Shown here piece after piece: positions 1-8,567 of a stretch of 43,086 nucleotides of DNA. Position 1 is the first letter of the stretch. Each line of letters begins with the position of its first letter. A model generated the notes under the pieces. The model saw only the letters and a program-made list of their open reading frames with translations. It did not search any database and was not told the DNA's origin. Made by a program: the position numbers and the translations under genes. This DNA is from Terasakiella magnetica (lineage in GTDB: Bacteria > Pseudomonadota > Alphaproteobacteria > Rhodospirillales > Magnetospirillaceae): positions 100,728 through 143,813 of the forward strand of contig LR746520.1 of assembly GCA_902729415.1 (NCBI GenBank). The letters are read 5' to 3'.

Positions 1-1004
1 TCTCGACCCTGCGCCAGCGTTACGGCGATGCCCCCATCGTCGGCTGTACCACCGGCGGCGAGATCAGCGGCGCCGATGTGTTCGATAACAGTGTTACAAC
101 CGCTGCCATCGGCTTCTCCAAGGCCCGGATCCGGGTCGCATCACGCGACCTTTGCGACATCTCAGATTCCCGGATGGTGGGAGCAGAGCTGGCGCAAGAG
201 CTGACCGAACAAGGGCTTAAGGCCATCTTCATCCTGTCTGATGGAACAAAGGTCAATGGCGATTCCCTGGTGGCGGGGTGCCTGGGAGCCCTGCCCAAGG
301 ACGTCATTGTCACCGGCGGCCTTGCCGGTGACGGCGCCCGCTTCCAGACCACCGCCGTGGGGTGTGATGACACGCTGCGCTCGGGCCGGGTGGCGGCGGT
401 CGGGCTTTACGGCGACAGCCTTATCATCGGCCACGGCAGCTTTGGCGGCTGGGATGAGTTCGGCCCGCCGCGCACCATCACCCGCGCCGTCGGCAATGTA
501 CTGTACGAGTTGGATAATGAACCGGCGCTGGATCTCTACAAGCGCTATCTCGGCGAGGAGGCGCAAGGCCTGCCTGGCAGCGCCCTGCTGTTCCCCCTGG
601 CCATCCGCCCCCACGAAGGCGTGGTGGGCGGCGAACTTGTCCGCACCATCGTCGGTATCGATGAGACCGCCAAGACCATGACCTTCGCGGGTGACATGCC
701 GACAGGCCACCACGCCCGTCTGATGCGGGGCAATTTCGACAATCTGGTGGACGGCGCGGGCAAGGCGGCGGAAGCAGCCAAGACCGGCGCCCCTTGCCTG
801 GCCATCCTGGTCAGCTGCATCGGACGCAAGCTGCTTTTGGGGCAGCGCATCGTCGAGGAGGTGGAGATCATCTCCGAAGCCCTGGGTGGCACCGCCAGCC
901 TGATCGGCTTTTATTCGTATGGGGAAATCTCGCCCCACGGCTTTACCGGCAAGTGCGAGCTGCACAACCAGACCATGACCATCACGACCATCGCCGAGTC
1001 CTGA
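1..1004 (+). CDS. FIST-domain sensory protein, 5' end cut off by the window
   Basis: The reading frame is already open at base 3 and runs 333 residues to TGA at 1002-1004, so the true start lies to the left. The first GTG in the window (78) falls inside a conserved motif and is not a start. The early GCTTGGEISG segment and the later SALLFPLAIRP and CIGRKLLLG stretches fit the FIST_N and FIST_C domains, a family thought to bind small ligands such as amino acids for signal-transduction proteins. There is no membrane segment in the visible part, so it is probably cytoplasmic. Only one base separates its stop from the ATG of the hybrid kinase, so the two are almost certainly co-translated and the FIST protein probably feeds a signal to that kinase. 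The ligand is unknown. The family call rests on motif recognition only. Confidence 0.85.
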   Translation, partial: STLRQRYGDAPIVGCTTGGEISGADVFDNSVTTAAIGFSKARIRVASRDLCDISDSRMVGAELAQELTEQGLKAIFILSDGTKVNGDSLVAGCLGALPKDVIVTGGLAGDGARFQTTAVGCDDTLRSGRVAAVGLYGDSLIIGHGSFGGWDEFGPPRTITRAVGNVLYELDNEPALDLYKRYLGEEAQGLPGSALLFPLAIRPHEGVVGGELVRTIVGIDETAKTMTFAGDMPTGHHARLMRGNFDNLVDGAGKAAEAAKTGAPCLAILVSCIGRKLLLGQRIVEEVEIISEALGGTASLIGFYSYGEISPHGFTGKCELHNQTMTITTIAES

Positions 1005-1005
1005 C

Positions 1006-4000
1006 ATGCATCGCCTGCTCCAGCGTCAGTTGGCCCGGGCATCACGGAACCAGCCAGACGGCACACCGGATATCCGGGTGCTGCTGGATCTGGTTAACCA
1101 AAGCTATGACGAATACGACCGCGAACGGCGGCTGAGCGACCGCTCGACCCGGCTGATGGAAGAAGAGCTCCGCGCCGCCAACCAGGCGTCGCAGCATCAG
1201 GCGGAAGCCCATCTCCAGGCCATTCTCGACACGGTCGGCGAAGGCATCGTCATCGCCGATCACCGAGGAACCATCCTCAGCGTCAATCCGGCCCTGCTGA
1301 TCATCTTCGGCTATACCAGGGGCGAACTGGTCAGCCGCAACATCTCGACTTTGATTCCTCTCACCGAGGACGAACTGGCCGATCAATCGGTGGGGGGAAA
1401 ACCGCGCCAGGGCCTGGACCGCCTCTACGCCCTGGGCCGGGAAAGCGTCGCCCGGCGCAAGAACGGCCAGGGCTTTCCCATCGAATTGGGAGTGGGGGAT
1501 CTTTCCCCCACCGGTGTGCCCCATTTCGTCGGCATCATCCGCGATATTTCCGAGCGCAAGCGCTTTGAGCGTGAAAGGCAGGAAAGCGAACTGCGCTTTC
1601 GTGATTTCGCCGAATCCACCTCGGACTGGTTCTGGGAGACCGGCCCTGATCTGCGCTTCACCCGTTTCTCTGGTAATTTCACCGCCTTTACCCGTGCTTT
1701 GCCCGATCGTTTCGTCGGCCACACCCGCGATGAGATGATCTCCGACGAGTCCGACCCGGAGGCGCGGCGGCAGAACCTGGAAGATCTGGCAGCACGGCGG
1801 CCTTTCCGTAACTTCACCTACCGCACCAAGGCCCAGGACGGTGAGGCGGGCCGCATTCTCAGAGTAAACGGCAAGCCGGTTTTCGATGAACGCGGCGAAT
1901 TTCTCGGCTATCGCGGCACCGCGTCGGACATCACCGACGAAATCGATGCCGAGCAAAGGCTGCAAGCGCTGGAGCGGCAATTGGTCACCGCCATTTCCAG
2001 CATCTCGGAAGGTTTCATCCTCTACGATGCCGACGACCGTATGATCATGTGCAACGACCGGTACCGCGACATGCTCCCCGGCATCCTCGACCAGTTGGTT
2101 CCCGGTGCTTCGTTTACCGAACAGTTGGACGCCAGCATTCATTGCGGCCAATTCACCGACGATGATTTGGCTGCATGGCGCATCCGGCGCATCACCGAGC
2201 ACGGCACCCCCACCGGTCAACCCTTCCCCCTGGCCCTGCTCGATGGGCGTTGGCTCCAGAGCATGGAGCGCCGGACACCGGATGGCGGCACCGTCGGCAT
2301 CTTGTCCGATATCAGCACCCTGAAGGCCACCCAGGCTGAAATCGAGCGGCTGGCCCAGCGTAACGCCTCGATCCTGGAAAGCGTCGATGACGGCATCTTC
2401 GGCATCGACCTCAATGGCCGCGCCACCTTCGTCAACCGCGCCACCGCCAAGTTGCTGGGCTATGAGCCGTCGGAACTGGTAGGCAGCGACATCTTGCCGC
2501 TGCTGGCCTCGGATCTCGATACCTCGGGCAACCTCTACCGGGTGTTGCTCAAACGCACGGCCTCGTTCCGCGATGACGAAGCCAGCTTCCGCCGCAAGGA
2601 CGGATCGGCCTTACCGGTGGAATACATCGCCTCACCGGTACAGGAATGCGAACATCAGGTGGGGGTGGTTATCGGCTTCCGCGACATCACCCAGCGCCGT
2701 CTGGTGGAAGGGCAATTGCGCGAAGCCAAGGAAGCCGCCGAAGCAGGCAACCGCTCGAAATCCGAATTCCTGGCCACCATGAGCCACGAGATCCGTACCC
2801 CCATGAACGGGGTGATCGGCATGACCGGCCTGCTGCTGGACACCGAGTTGAACGACGAGCAGCGCCATTTCGCCGAAACCATCCGGGATTCGGGCGAGTC
2901 GCTGCTGACCGTCATCAACGACATCCTCGACTTCTCCAAGATGGAAGCGGGTAAGCTTGATCTCGACTACACCGAGTTCGAACTGCTGCCGGTGGTGGAA
3001 AGCGTCATTGATATCCTGGCGCCCCGCGCTCACGCCAAGGGGATCGAGGTGGCCAGCCTGATCGCCCCCAATCTGCGTCTGCTGGTGCGGTCAGACCCCG
3101 GCCGCCTGCGCCAGATGCTGATGAATTTGGCGGGCAACGCCGTCAAGTTCACCCATCACGGCGGCGTTTCCATCGAGGTCCGCGCCACCGAATGGACACC
3201 CGACCATGCCGCGGTCCGCTTCGATGTGATCGATTCCGGAATCGGCATTCCTGCGGAAGCCCTGACTCGTCTGTTTTCCATGTTCTCCCAGGTGGACGCC
3301 TCGACGGCGCGCCGTTATGGCGGCACCGGCCTGGGGCTGGCCATCACCAAACGGCTGGCAGAACTGATGGGCGGCAGTGTCGGAGTGGAAAGCCAGGAAG
3401 GCAAAGGCAGCCGCTTTTGGATCACCATCCCGGTCCAGGTGCTGGGGCCGCAGGCCGCGGCGCCGCCCGACATCCGCGGCTGCCGTGTCCTGGTGGTGGA
3501 CGACAACGCCGTCAACCGCGATGTGCTGGAGCGCCAGCTTTGCGCCTTCGGAGCCGTCGTGACGGCTGCCCCCGATGCGGGCGCCGGCATGACCGAGCTG
3601 ACCCGCGCCGCCGCGTCGGGCCAGCCCTGGGAGGTGGCGATCATCGATTCTCAGATGCCCATGGTCACCGGGCCTCAGATGAGCCGCATGATCCGGGCCA
3701 TCCCCCTGCTGGCCGCAACCAAGGTGATCATCACCTCGTCCCAGGGCAAGATGGAGGATGGGGAAACCGCCGGTCATGACGCCTTCTTGCATAAACCACT
3801 GCGTCAAAGCGCCATCCTCGACACCATTGGACGCGTCCTGGGACTGACAGGGTCCTCCGCCCGGATCACCGCCACGGAGGAGGAAGAGGAGGCCGATGCC
3901 CAAACCATCCTGGCCCGGCGCATCAGAATCCTGGTAGCCGAGGACAATCCCGTCAACCAGCAGGTGGCCTTGGGGCTTCTGCGCAAGCTGGGTCACGCCG

Positions 4001-4680
4001 TGGATGTGGTCGGCAATGGCGTCGAAGCAGTGGAGGCGGTACGGTCACTGCCCTACGATCTGGTTCTGATGGATCTTCAGATGCCCGAGATGGACGGATT
4101 GGAGGCCACCGCCCTCATCCGCTCACTGCCCGGCTTGGCCGCGCGGGTTCCCATTGTCGCCATGACCGCCAACGCCATGCGGGGCGATGACCAGCGCTGC
4201 TTTGACGCCGGAATGGATGGCTATATCAGCAAGCCCATCGACCGGCGCAAACTGATGGAGACCGTCAGCCATTACGCCGAAGCCAAAGCCGACACCAGCC
4301 ACGGCTCCCCCCCGGAGGTGGAAATGCCGGTGCTCAAGGCCATCGACTTCGATGTCCTCGATGCCCTGGCGGGCGACCTGGAAGTGGATTTGGTGGTCGC
4401 CATCTTGGAAAAATTCCTGGCCGACGCCCGCCTGCGGGTCGGCAACTCGCAGGCGGCTTTGGAAGCCAAGGATTTCATCCGAATTCACCGTGAGGCCCAT
4501 ACCGTCAAGGGAGCCGCCTCCAGCTTGGGGCTTTCCGCCATCAATGATACCTGCATCCGACTGGAAATGGCCGCCAAGGCCGCCAGCGGGGTGGAACCGG
4601 TCCTGACCATTTTGGCCGAAAGAGTGGAATCCTTGCCCGGCCTCCTTGCGACCACTCCCTATGCCCTCGGCACAGCCTGA
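1006..4680 (+). CDS. Multi-PAS hybrid histidine kinase with two receiver domains and HPt
   Basis: This 1224-residue protein has, in order, four PAS-like segments (about 69-185, 195-312, 325-437 and 453-565), HisKA with phospho-acceptor His594 in the motif MSHEIRTPMNG, a HATPase with N, G1 (DSGIGIP) and G2 (GGTGLGLAI) boxes, and a first receiver (about 824-930, Asp881 in IIDSQMPM). A second receiver follows (about 973-1090, Asp1023 in LMDLQMPEMDG), then a C-terminal HPt with His1165 in AHTVKG. No membrane span is evident, so it is probably a cytoplasmic sensor. The set of domains supports an internal His-Asp-His relay. It starts one base after the FIST gene, with no strong ribosome-binding site, which suggests translational coupling. 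The HD-GYP response regulator 17 bases downstream is the likely output. The first receiver has IIDSQMP rather than the usual DxxMP context but keeps its acidic pocket (VVDDN). Confidence 0.93.
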   Translation: MHRLLQRQLARASRNQPDGTPDIRVLLDLVNQSYDEYDRERRLSDRSTRLMEEELRAANQASQHQAEAHLQAILDTVGEGIVIADHRGTILSVNPALLIIFGYTRGELVSRNISTLIPLTEDELADQSVGGKPRQGLDRLYALGRESVARRKNGQGFPIELGVGDLSPTGVPHFVGIIRDISERKRFERERQESELRFRDFAESTSDWFWETGPDLRFTRFSGNFTAFTRALPDRFVGHTRDEMISDESDPEARRQNLEDLAARRPFRNFTYRTKAQDGEAGRILRVNGKPVFDERGEFLGYRGTASDITDEIDAEQRLQALERQLVTAISSISEGFILYDADDRMIMCNDRYRDMLPGILDQLVPGASFTEQLDASIHCGQFTDDDLAAWRIRRITEHGTPTGQPFPLALLDGRWLQSMERRTPDGGTVGILSDISTLKATQAEIERLAQRNASILESVDDGIFGIDLNGRATFVNRATAKLLGYEPSELVGSDILPLLASDLDTSGNLYRVLLKRTASFRDDEASFRRKDGSALPVEYIASPVQECEHQVGVVIGFRDITQRRLVEGQLREAKEAAEAGNRSKSEFLATMSHEIRTPMNGVIGMTGLLLDTELNDEQRHFAETIRDSGESLLTVINDILDFSKMEAGKLDLDYTEFELLPVVESVIDILAPRAHAKGIEVASLIAPNLRLLVRSDPGRLRQMLMNLAGNAVKFTHHGGVSIEVRATEWTPDHAAVRFDVIDSGIGIPAEALTRLFSMFSQVDASTARRYGGTGLGLAITKRLAELMGGSVGVESQEGKGSRFWITIPVQVLGPQAAAPPDIRGCRVLVVDDNAVNRDVLERQLCAFGAVVTAAPDAGAGMTELTRAAASGQPWEVAIIDSQMPMVTGPQMSRMIRAIPLLAATKVIITSSQGKMEDGETAGHDAFLHKPLRQSAILDTIGRVLGLTGSSARITATEEEEEADAQTILARRIRILVAEDNPVNQQVALGLLRKLGHAVDVVGNGVEAVEAVRSLPYDLVLMDLQMPEMDGLEATALIRSLPGLAARVPIVAMTANAMRGDDQRCFDAGMDGYISKPIDRRKLMETVSHYAEAKADTSHGSPPEVEMPVLKAIDFDVLDALAGDLEVDLVVAILEKFLADARLRVGNSQAALEAKDFIRIHREAHTVKGAASSLGLSAINDTCIRLEMAAKAASGVEPVLTILAERVESLPGLLATTPYALGTA

Positions 4681-4697
4681 TTCAAGAGGAACGCCCC

Positions 4698-5711
4698 ATG
4701 ATCGTCTTGCTGATCGACGATAACCCCACCAACCTGATGCTGCTGAAGTTCCGCTTGGCCAAGCTGGATGATTGCGAGGTGGTGACCATGGAATCGGCAG
4801 TGGACGCCCTGGTATGGTGCGAAACCCATATCCCCGATCTTGTCATGACCGATTACATGATGCCCGAGGTCGATGGCCTGGAATTCATCCGCCGCCTGCG
4901 CCAGCGCGAGGAAATGCGGGAAGTTCCGGTGGTGGTGGTGACCACCGCGGACGTCAAGGAAGTGCGTCAGGCCGCCCTCGACCTCGGCGCCATCGACTTC
5001 CTGACCAAGCCGGTGGATGGCCATGAGGTGATGGCGCGCGCCCGCAACCTGCTGGCCCTGCGCAAGTCACAACTGACCCTGCACGACCGCGCCGCCGAGG
5101 AACTGGTGATGCGCCTGTCCAAGGCGGCGGAATTCCGCGACCCCGAAACCGGCGCCCATATCGAGCGCATGGCCCGCTACTCGGCCCTGATCGCCCGCCG
5201 CATGGGCCTTAGCGCCGAACACGCCGAGCGTCTGGAACTGGCAGCGCCCATGCATGATGTCGGCAAGGTGGGCATCCCCGACATGATCTTGCTGAAGCCC
5301 GACCGCCTGACGCCGTCGGAATTCATGATCATGAAGCAGCATTCCTTGTTCGGCTGGGAGATCTTGAAGGACAGTTCGTCGCGGCTGGTCCGCCTTGCCG
5401 CCGTGATCGCGCGGAGCCATCACGAGAAATTCGACGGCACCGGCTATCCCGAGGGCCTCAAGGGCGAAGCCATTCCGCTGGAAGGCCGCATCGTCGCGGT
5501 GGCCGACGTCTATGACGCCCTGACCTCCACCCGCCCTTACAAACAACCCTGGTCGGTGGAACAGGCTACCGACTTCCTGAAGGAACAGGCCGGAAAGCAT
5601 TTCGACCCCACCTGCGTCGATGCCTTCTTGTGCGAAATGGATACCGTTTCAGCCATTATGGCCGAGTTCCGCGATCACTCCGACCCGAACCCGCCCCATC
5701 CCTTGAACTGA
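4698..5711 (+). CDS. Response regulator with HD-GYP c-di-GMP phosphodiesterase domain
   Basis: This 337-residue protein has an N-terminal receiver with acidic residues LLIDDN and phospho-acceptor Asp52 (VMTDYMMPEVDG), followed by an HD-GYP domain from about residue 125. The metal-binding HD pair is H186-D187 in APMHDVGKVGIPD. The motifs HHEKFDGTGYP and ADVYDALTS are intact, so hydrolysis of cyclic di-GMP is expected. The start is ATG with AAGAGGA about seven bases upstream, 17 bases after the hybrid kinase stop. In context it is the output of the FIST/hybrid-kinase relay: the HPt histidine could pass phosphate to Asp52 and change c-di-GMP levels, which usually control motility or biofilm. The partner assignment is inferred from gene order. 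Confidence 0.92.
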   Translation: MIVLLIDDNPTNLMLLKFRLAKLDDCEVVTMESAVDALVWCETHIPDLVMTDYMMPEVDGLEFIRRLRQREEMREVPVVVVTTADVKEVRQAALDLGAIDFLTKPVDGHEVMARARNLLALRKSQLTLHDRAAEELVMRLSKAAEFRDPETGAHIERMARYSALIARRMGLSAEHAERLELAAPMHDVGKVGIPDMILLKPDRLTPSEFMIMKQHSLFGWEILKDSSSRLVRLAAVIARSHHEKFDGTGYPEGLKGEAIPLEGRIVAVADVYDALTSTRPYKQPWSVEQATDFLKEQAGKHFDPTCVDAFLCEMDTVSAIMAEFRDHSDPNPPHPLN

Positions 5712-5865
5712 CCCGGATCAGAACGCGTTCGCGGATATGCACCGCGTCGGCATGACCGGACCTGCAGCCAATCCCACGCAGAGCCTCTTCCCATGCCCCT
5801 CACCCCAACAATCGGGCGAGCACCATGGGGTGTTTATACGCGCAACCAGCAACAAACCCCACCCT

Positions 5866-5901
5866 GGCCTGCGCTAGCTTATGAATAAGCTATCGCAGGC
5901 C
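5866..5901. terminator. 36-bp near-perfect inverted repeat between convergent genes
   Basis: Two arms of 17 bases (GGCCTGCG, one mismatch, TAGCTTAT and its complement) surround a two-base centre, which would open to a small loop in RNA. It lies in the 210-bp gap between the HD-GYP gene (plus, ends 5711) and the DUF4167 gene (minus, ends 5922), the place for a bidirectional transcription stop. There is no strong T-run on either side; the minus transcript continues with a G/T-rich stretch. A perfect 10-base palindrome (GAACGCGTTC) lies farther left near 5731. The rest of the gap holds nothing recognisable. Confidence 0.5.
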
Positions 5902-5921
5902 ATGGACAGAAACGGTGGAGA

Positions 5922-6434
5922 TCAGGCCCCGTGGGGGCCGGTCTCGGGCTCGGGCTCGGGCTCGGCAGATGCCTCGGAGCCGCCTTCGGAGCCGCCTTCG
6001 GAACCGCCGTCATTGCCCTCAGACGTATTTTCACCGCCCTCTTCATCGCCCTCGCCGCCGGATTGCTCATCGGCGGGGGTGGGCATCTGCTGGCGCGGAC
6101 GGCCATTGTTCTGATTCTGGGCGTTGATCACGCGAAAATAGTGCTCGGCGTGCTGATAATAGTTCTCTGCCGCCACCCGATCGCCTTGCGACGAGGCGTC
6201 ACGGGCCAGGGCCAGATACTTTTCCAGTACCTGATGGGCATTGCCGCGGATACGGCCATCGGGGCCGTTGCTGTCAAAGACGTGATTGCGGCCGGGAATG
6301 CCCCCTCCGCCTCCACCACCACCACCACCACCACCACCACCGCCGCCGCCGCCAGTGTGCTTTTTACCGTTATTGGGGCCTCGACCGCGGGAACGCTGCT
6401 TCGGATTCACTGGACCTGTCTTCATGTGCATCAT
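5922..6434 (-). CDS. DUF4167 protein with long polyglycine tract
   Basis: About 170 residues. The basic N-terminus (PKQRSRGRGPNNGKK) is followed by 18 consecutive glycines. Next comes the conserved DUF4167 core (about SNGPDGRIRGNAHQVLEKY to AENYYQHAEHYFRVINAQ), then an acidic, Gly/Ser/Glu-rich tail with GSEG and EPEP repeats. The family is common in alphaproteobacteria and of unknown function; the R/G-rich start suggests nucleic-acid binding. The frame stays open upstream to 6683, but that extension lacks family character. The cluster ATG-ATG-CAC-ATG at 6434-6423 is the natural start, with a GAGCGAAG sequence just upstream of 6434; 6431 or 6425 are also possible. It is the last gene of the minus-strand run that contains prmC and prfA, and DUF4167 genes next to prfA/prmC are a familiar arrangement in this group. 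Confidence 0.82.
   Translation of the reverse strand: MMHMKTGPVNPKQRSRGRGPNNGKKHTGGGGGGGGGGGGGGGGGGIPGRNHVFDSNGPDGRIRGNAHQVLEKYLALARDASSQGDRVAAENYYQHAEHYFRVINAQNQNNGRPRQQMPTPADEQSGGEGDEEGGENTSEGNDGGSEGGSEGGSEASAEPEPEPETGPHGA
6300..6353. repeat. In-frame glycine microsatellite
   Basis: Read on the minus strand this is 18 consecutive glycine codons: four GGC, nine uninterrupted GGT, then five mixed GGN codons. The nine GGT triplets form a pure trinucleotide run, the kind that changes length by replication slippage. Any change in whole units keeps the DUF4167 frame open, so it would alter linker length rather than switch the gene off. Confidence 0.9.
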
Positions 6435-6627
6435 GGGTACTTCGCTCAAACCCTTTCTGCCGGCATCGCTGTACGGCCTGTCCGCGTCCGAAAATGGGGC
6501 GGCGATGGGGGATTTAACGCACACAATCGAGGAGGCGGAGCCAGAGGCTCGACGCGATTCCTCGGTCTGAATCGGCGCGTGTTGGCGATAAACTAGTCTG
6601 CCCGTCCGGTCTTTCCAACAACTTTTT

Positions 6628-7485
6628 TCAAATTCCCGCATTCCTACGCGCAATAACGCACCGCTCCACCCCGCCAAGGTCACACCGGGTCGGCCCCAAG
6701 GCGAGGCCAGCTCCGGTCAGCAGGGCCGCAACCGCTGCCGCCTGCCCTTCCCCAACCTCCAGTGCCGCGATACCGCCGGGGGCCAGCAGGCGGGCGATAT
6801 GGGGCACCAAAGCCCGGTAACACGCCAATCCGTCCGGGCCGCCCGCCAGGGCCAGACGCGGCTCGAACCGCGCCACTTCCGGTTCCAGCCCGTCGATATC
6901 GCCGTCGGGGATATAAGGCGGATTGGAGACGATTACGTCGAACTCGCCCTCCAGCCCCTCACCCCAATGGCCCTGACGAAAGCAGGTCCGCCCAGCCAGT
7001 CCCAGGGCTTCGGCATTGTGCGCCGCCACCTCCAGGGCTGCCGGACTTTTATCGACGCCAAGGCCGCTGGCATGCCCCAGTTCGGACAGCAAGGTCAGCA
7101 CGATACAGCCGGTGCCGGTGCCAAAATCCAGCAGCCGCAACGGCCGACGGCGGTCATCAATCTCGGCCAGCACCGCCTCGATAACACTTTCGGTGTCGGG
7201 ACGGGGGTCGAGGGTATCGGCGGTCACCAGGAAATCATGGGTCCAAAAGCCCCGCCGCCCCAGCAGATGCGATATGGGTTCGCGGTTGATGCGCCGCGCC
7301 AGCAAGCCTTCAAAGTTTGCCTCTTCCGCCGGGCTCAGTTCCAGGTGACCCTTGGCAACGAAGGAATTGGGATCGATCTCCAGCACCTTGCCCAGCAGCA
7401 GCCGGGCATCCAAGCGCGAGGTGTCCACCCCCGCCGCCGCCAGACGCTGCGCAGCATCACGCAAGGCCAGGGCGGCTGTGATCAT
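6628..7485 (-). CDS. prmC: Peptide chain release factor N5-glutamine methyltransferase
   Basis: This 285-residue SAM-dependent enzyme methylates the glutamine of the GGQ motif in class I release factors. It has the N-terminal helical domain (about 1-90), the SAM-binding loop LDFGTGTGCIVLTLL, and the catalytic NPPY motif at residues 188-191 (NPPYIPDGDIDGLEPEV), typical of PrmC/HemK. Its ATG overlaps the prfA stop by one base (TAATG), so translation is coupled to that of its own substrate. Length and motifs match the family. Confidence 0.95.
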   Translation of the reverse strand: MITAALALRDAAQRLAAAGVDTSRLDARLLLGKVLEIDPNSFVAKGHLELSPAEEANFEGLLARRINREPISHLLGRRGFWTHDFLVTADTLDPRPDTESVIEAVLAEIDDRRRPLRLLDFGTGTGCIVLTLLSELGHASGLGVDKSPAALEVAAHNAEALGLAGRTCFRQGHWGEGLEGEFDVIVSNPPYIPDGDIDGLEPEVARFEPRLALAGGPDGLACYRALVPHIARLLAPGGIAALEVGEGQAAAVAALLTGAGLALGPTRCDLGGVERCVIARRNAGI

Positions 7486-8561
7486 TATTGCATCTCGGCC
7501 AGACGTTCGGCCTGATCGGCGGTAATCAGCGCCTCGACCACCTCGTCCAGGGCGTCGCCGCTCATGACCGCATCGATCTTATAGAGGGTGAGATTGATAC
7601 GGTGATCGGTCACCCGTCCTTGCGGGAAGTTATAGGTACGGATGCGCTCGGACCGGTCGCCCGAGCCCACCTGGCTTTTGCGGTTGGCGGCGCGCGCTGC
7701 GTCCTTGGCCGAACGCTCACGCTCGTAGAGACGGGCGCGCAGCAGCTTCAAGGCGGTGGCCTTGTTCTTGTGCTGGCTTTTTTCCTGCTGACAGGCCACA
7801 GCGAGGCCGGTGGGGATATGGGTGACGCGGCAGGCCGAATCGGTGGTATTGACGCTTTGACCGCCCGAGCCTTGCGAGCGATAGACGTCAAAGCGCAGAT
7901 CCTTGTCGTCGAGCTGGATATCCACCTCTTCGGCCTCGGGCAGCACCGCCACGGTGGCCGCCGAGGTATGGATGCGGCCCTGTGATTCCGTGGCGGGAAC
8001 CCGCTGCACCCGATGGACGCCGGATTCGAACTTCAGCCGCGCGAACACGCCGCGTCCGGTGATGGTGGCGCTGGCCTCCTTGACGCCGCCGATGCCGGTA
8101 TCGTTGACCTCCATCACCTCGAAGCGCCAGCCGCGCAAGCCTGCATAGCGCTCATACATACGAAACAGCTCGGCGGCGAACAGGGCGGCCTCGTCACCGC
8201 CGGTTCCGGCACGCACTTCCAAGATGGCGTTCTTTTCGTCGGCCTCGTCCTTGGGCAGCAGCATGAGCTGGACCTCACGCTCCAAGGCGGGCATGCCCTC
8301 CTTAAGGGCGTAGAACTCCTCCTCGGCCATGGCGCGCATATCGCTGTCAGCGGAGGCGTCCTGCATCATCTGGGCGGCGTCGGCCATCTCGTCGCGGGCC
8401 TTGCGGAAGGCGGTCACCGCCTCCACCACCGGATCGATCTCGGCCAATTCCTTGGAAAGGCGCTGGAAGGTCTGGGAATCCATGCCCTCACCCGAAGACA
8501 GCTGCTCCCGCAGTTCGTCGTGGCGGTAGAGCACCTTGTCGAATTGAAGGTCTAGGTTCAT
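7485..8561 (-). CDS. prfA: Peptide chain release factor 1
   Basis: This 358-residue factor recognises UAA/UAG and triggers peptide release. The GGQ catalytic motif lies in [16 protein letters not shown] with Gln at 235, the same number as in E. coli RF1, which supports ATG 8561 rather than GTG 8564 as start. The region [18 protein letters not shown] is a conserved RF1 block. A TTGAGGAT sequence that overlaps the hemA stop codon serves as ribosome-binding site. It lies six bases after hemA and overlaps prmC by one base; the hemA-prfA-prmC order is classical. Confidence 0.96.
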   Translation of the reverse strand: MNLDLQFDKVLYRHDELREQLSSGEGMDSQTFQRLSKELAEIDPVVEAVTAFRKARDEMADAAQMMQDASADSDMRAMAEEEFYALKEGMPALEREVQLMLLPKDEADEKNAILEVRAGTGGDEAALFAAELFRMYERYAGLRGWRFEVMEVNDTGIGGVKEASATITGRGVFARLKFESGVHRVQRVPATESQGRIHTSAATVAVLPEAEEVDIQLDDKDLRFDVYRSQGSGGQSVNTTDSACRVTHIPTGLAVACQQEKSQHKNKATALKLLRARLYERERSAKDAARAANRKSQVGSGDRSERIRTYNFPQGRVTDHRINLTLYKIDAVMSGDALDEVVEALITADQAERLAEMQ

Positions 8562-8567
8562 CACGCT

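Noticed and set aside
5881..6596. Plus-strand frames opposite the DUF4167 gene, including a Thr-rich one
   Set aside because: They are the complement of the polyglycine and Gly/Ser/Glu tracts; the minus-strand frame carries the conserved domain.
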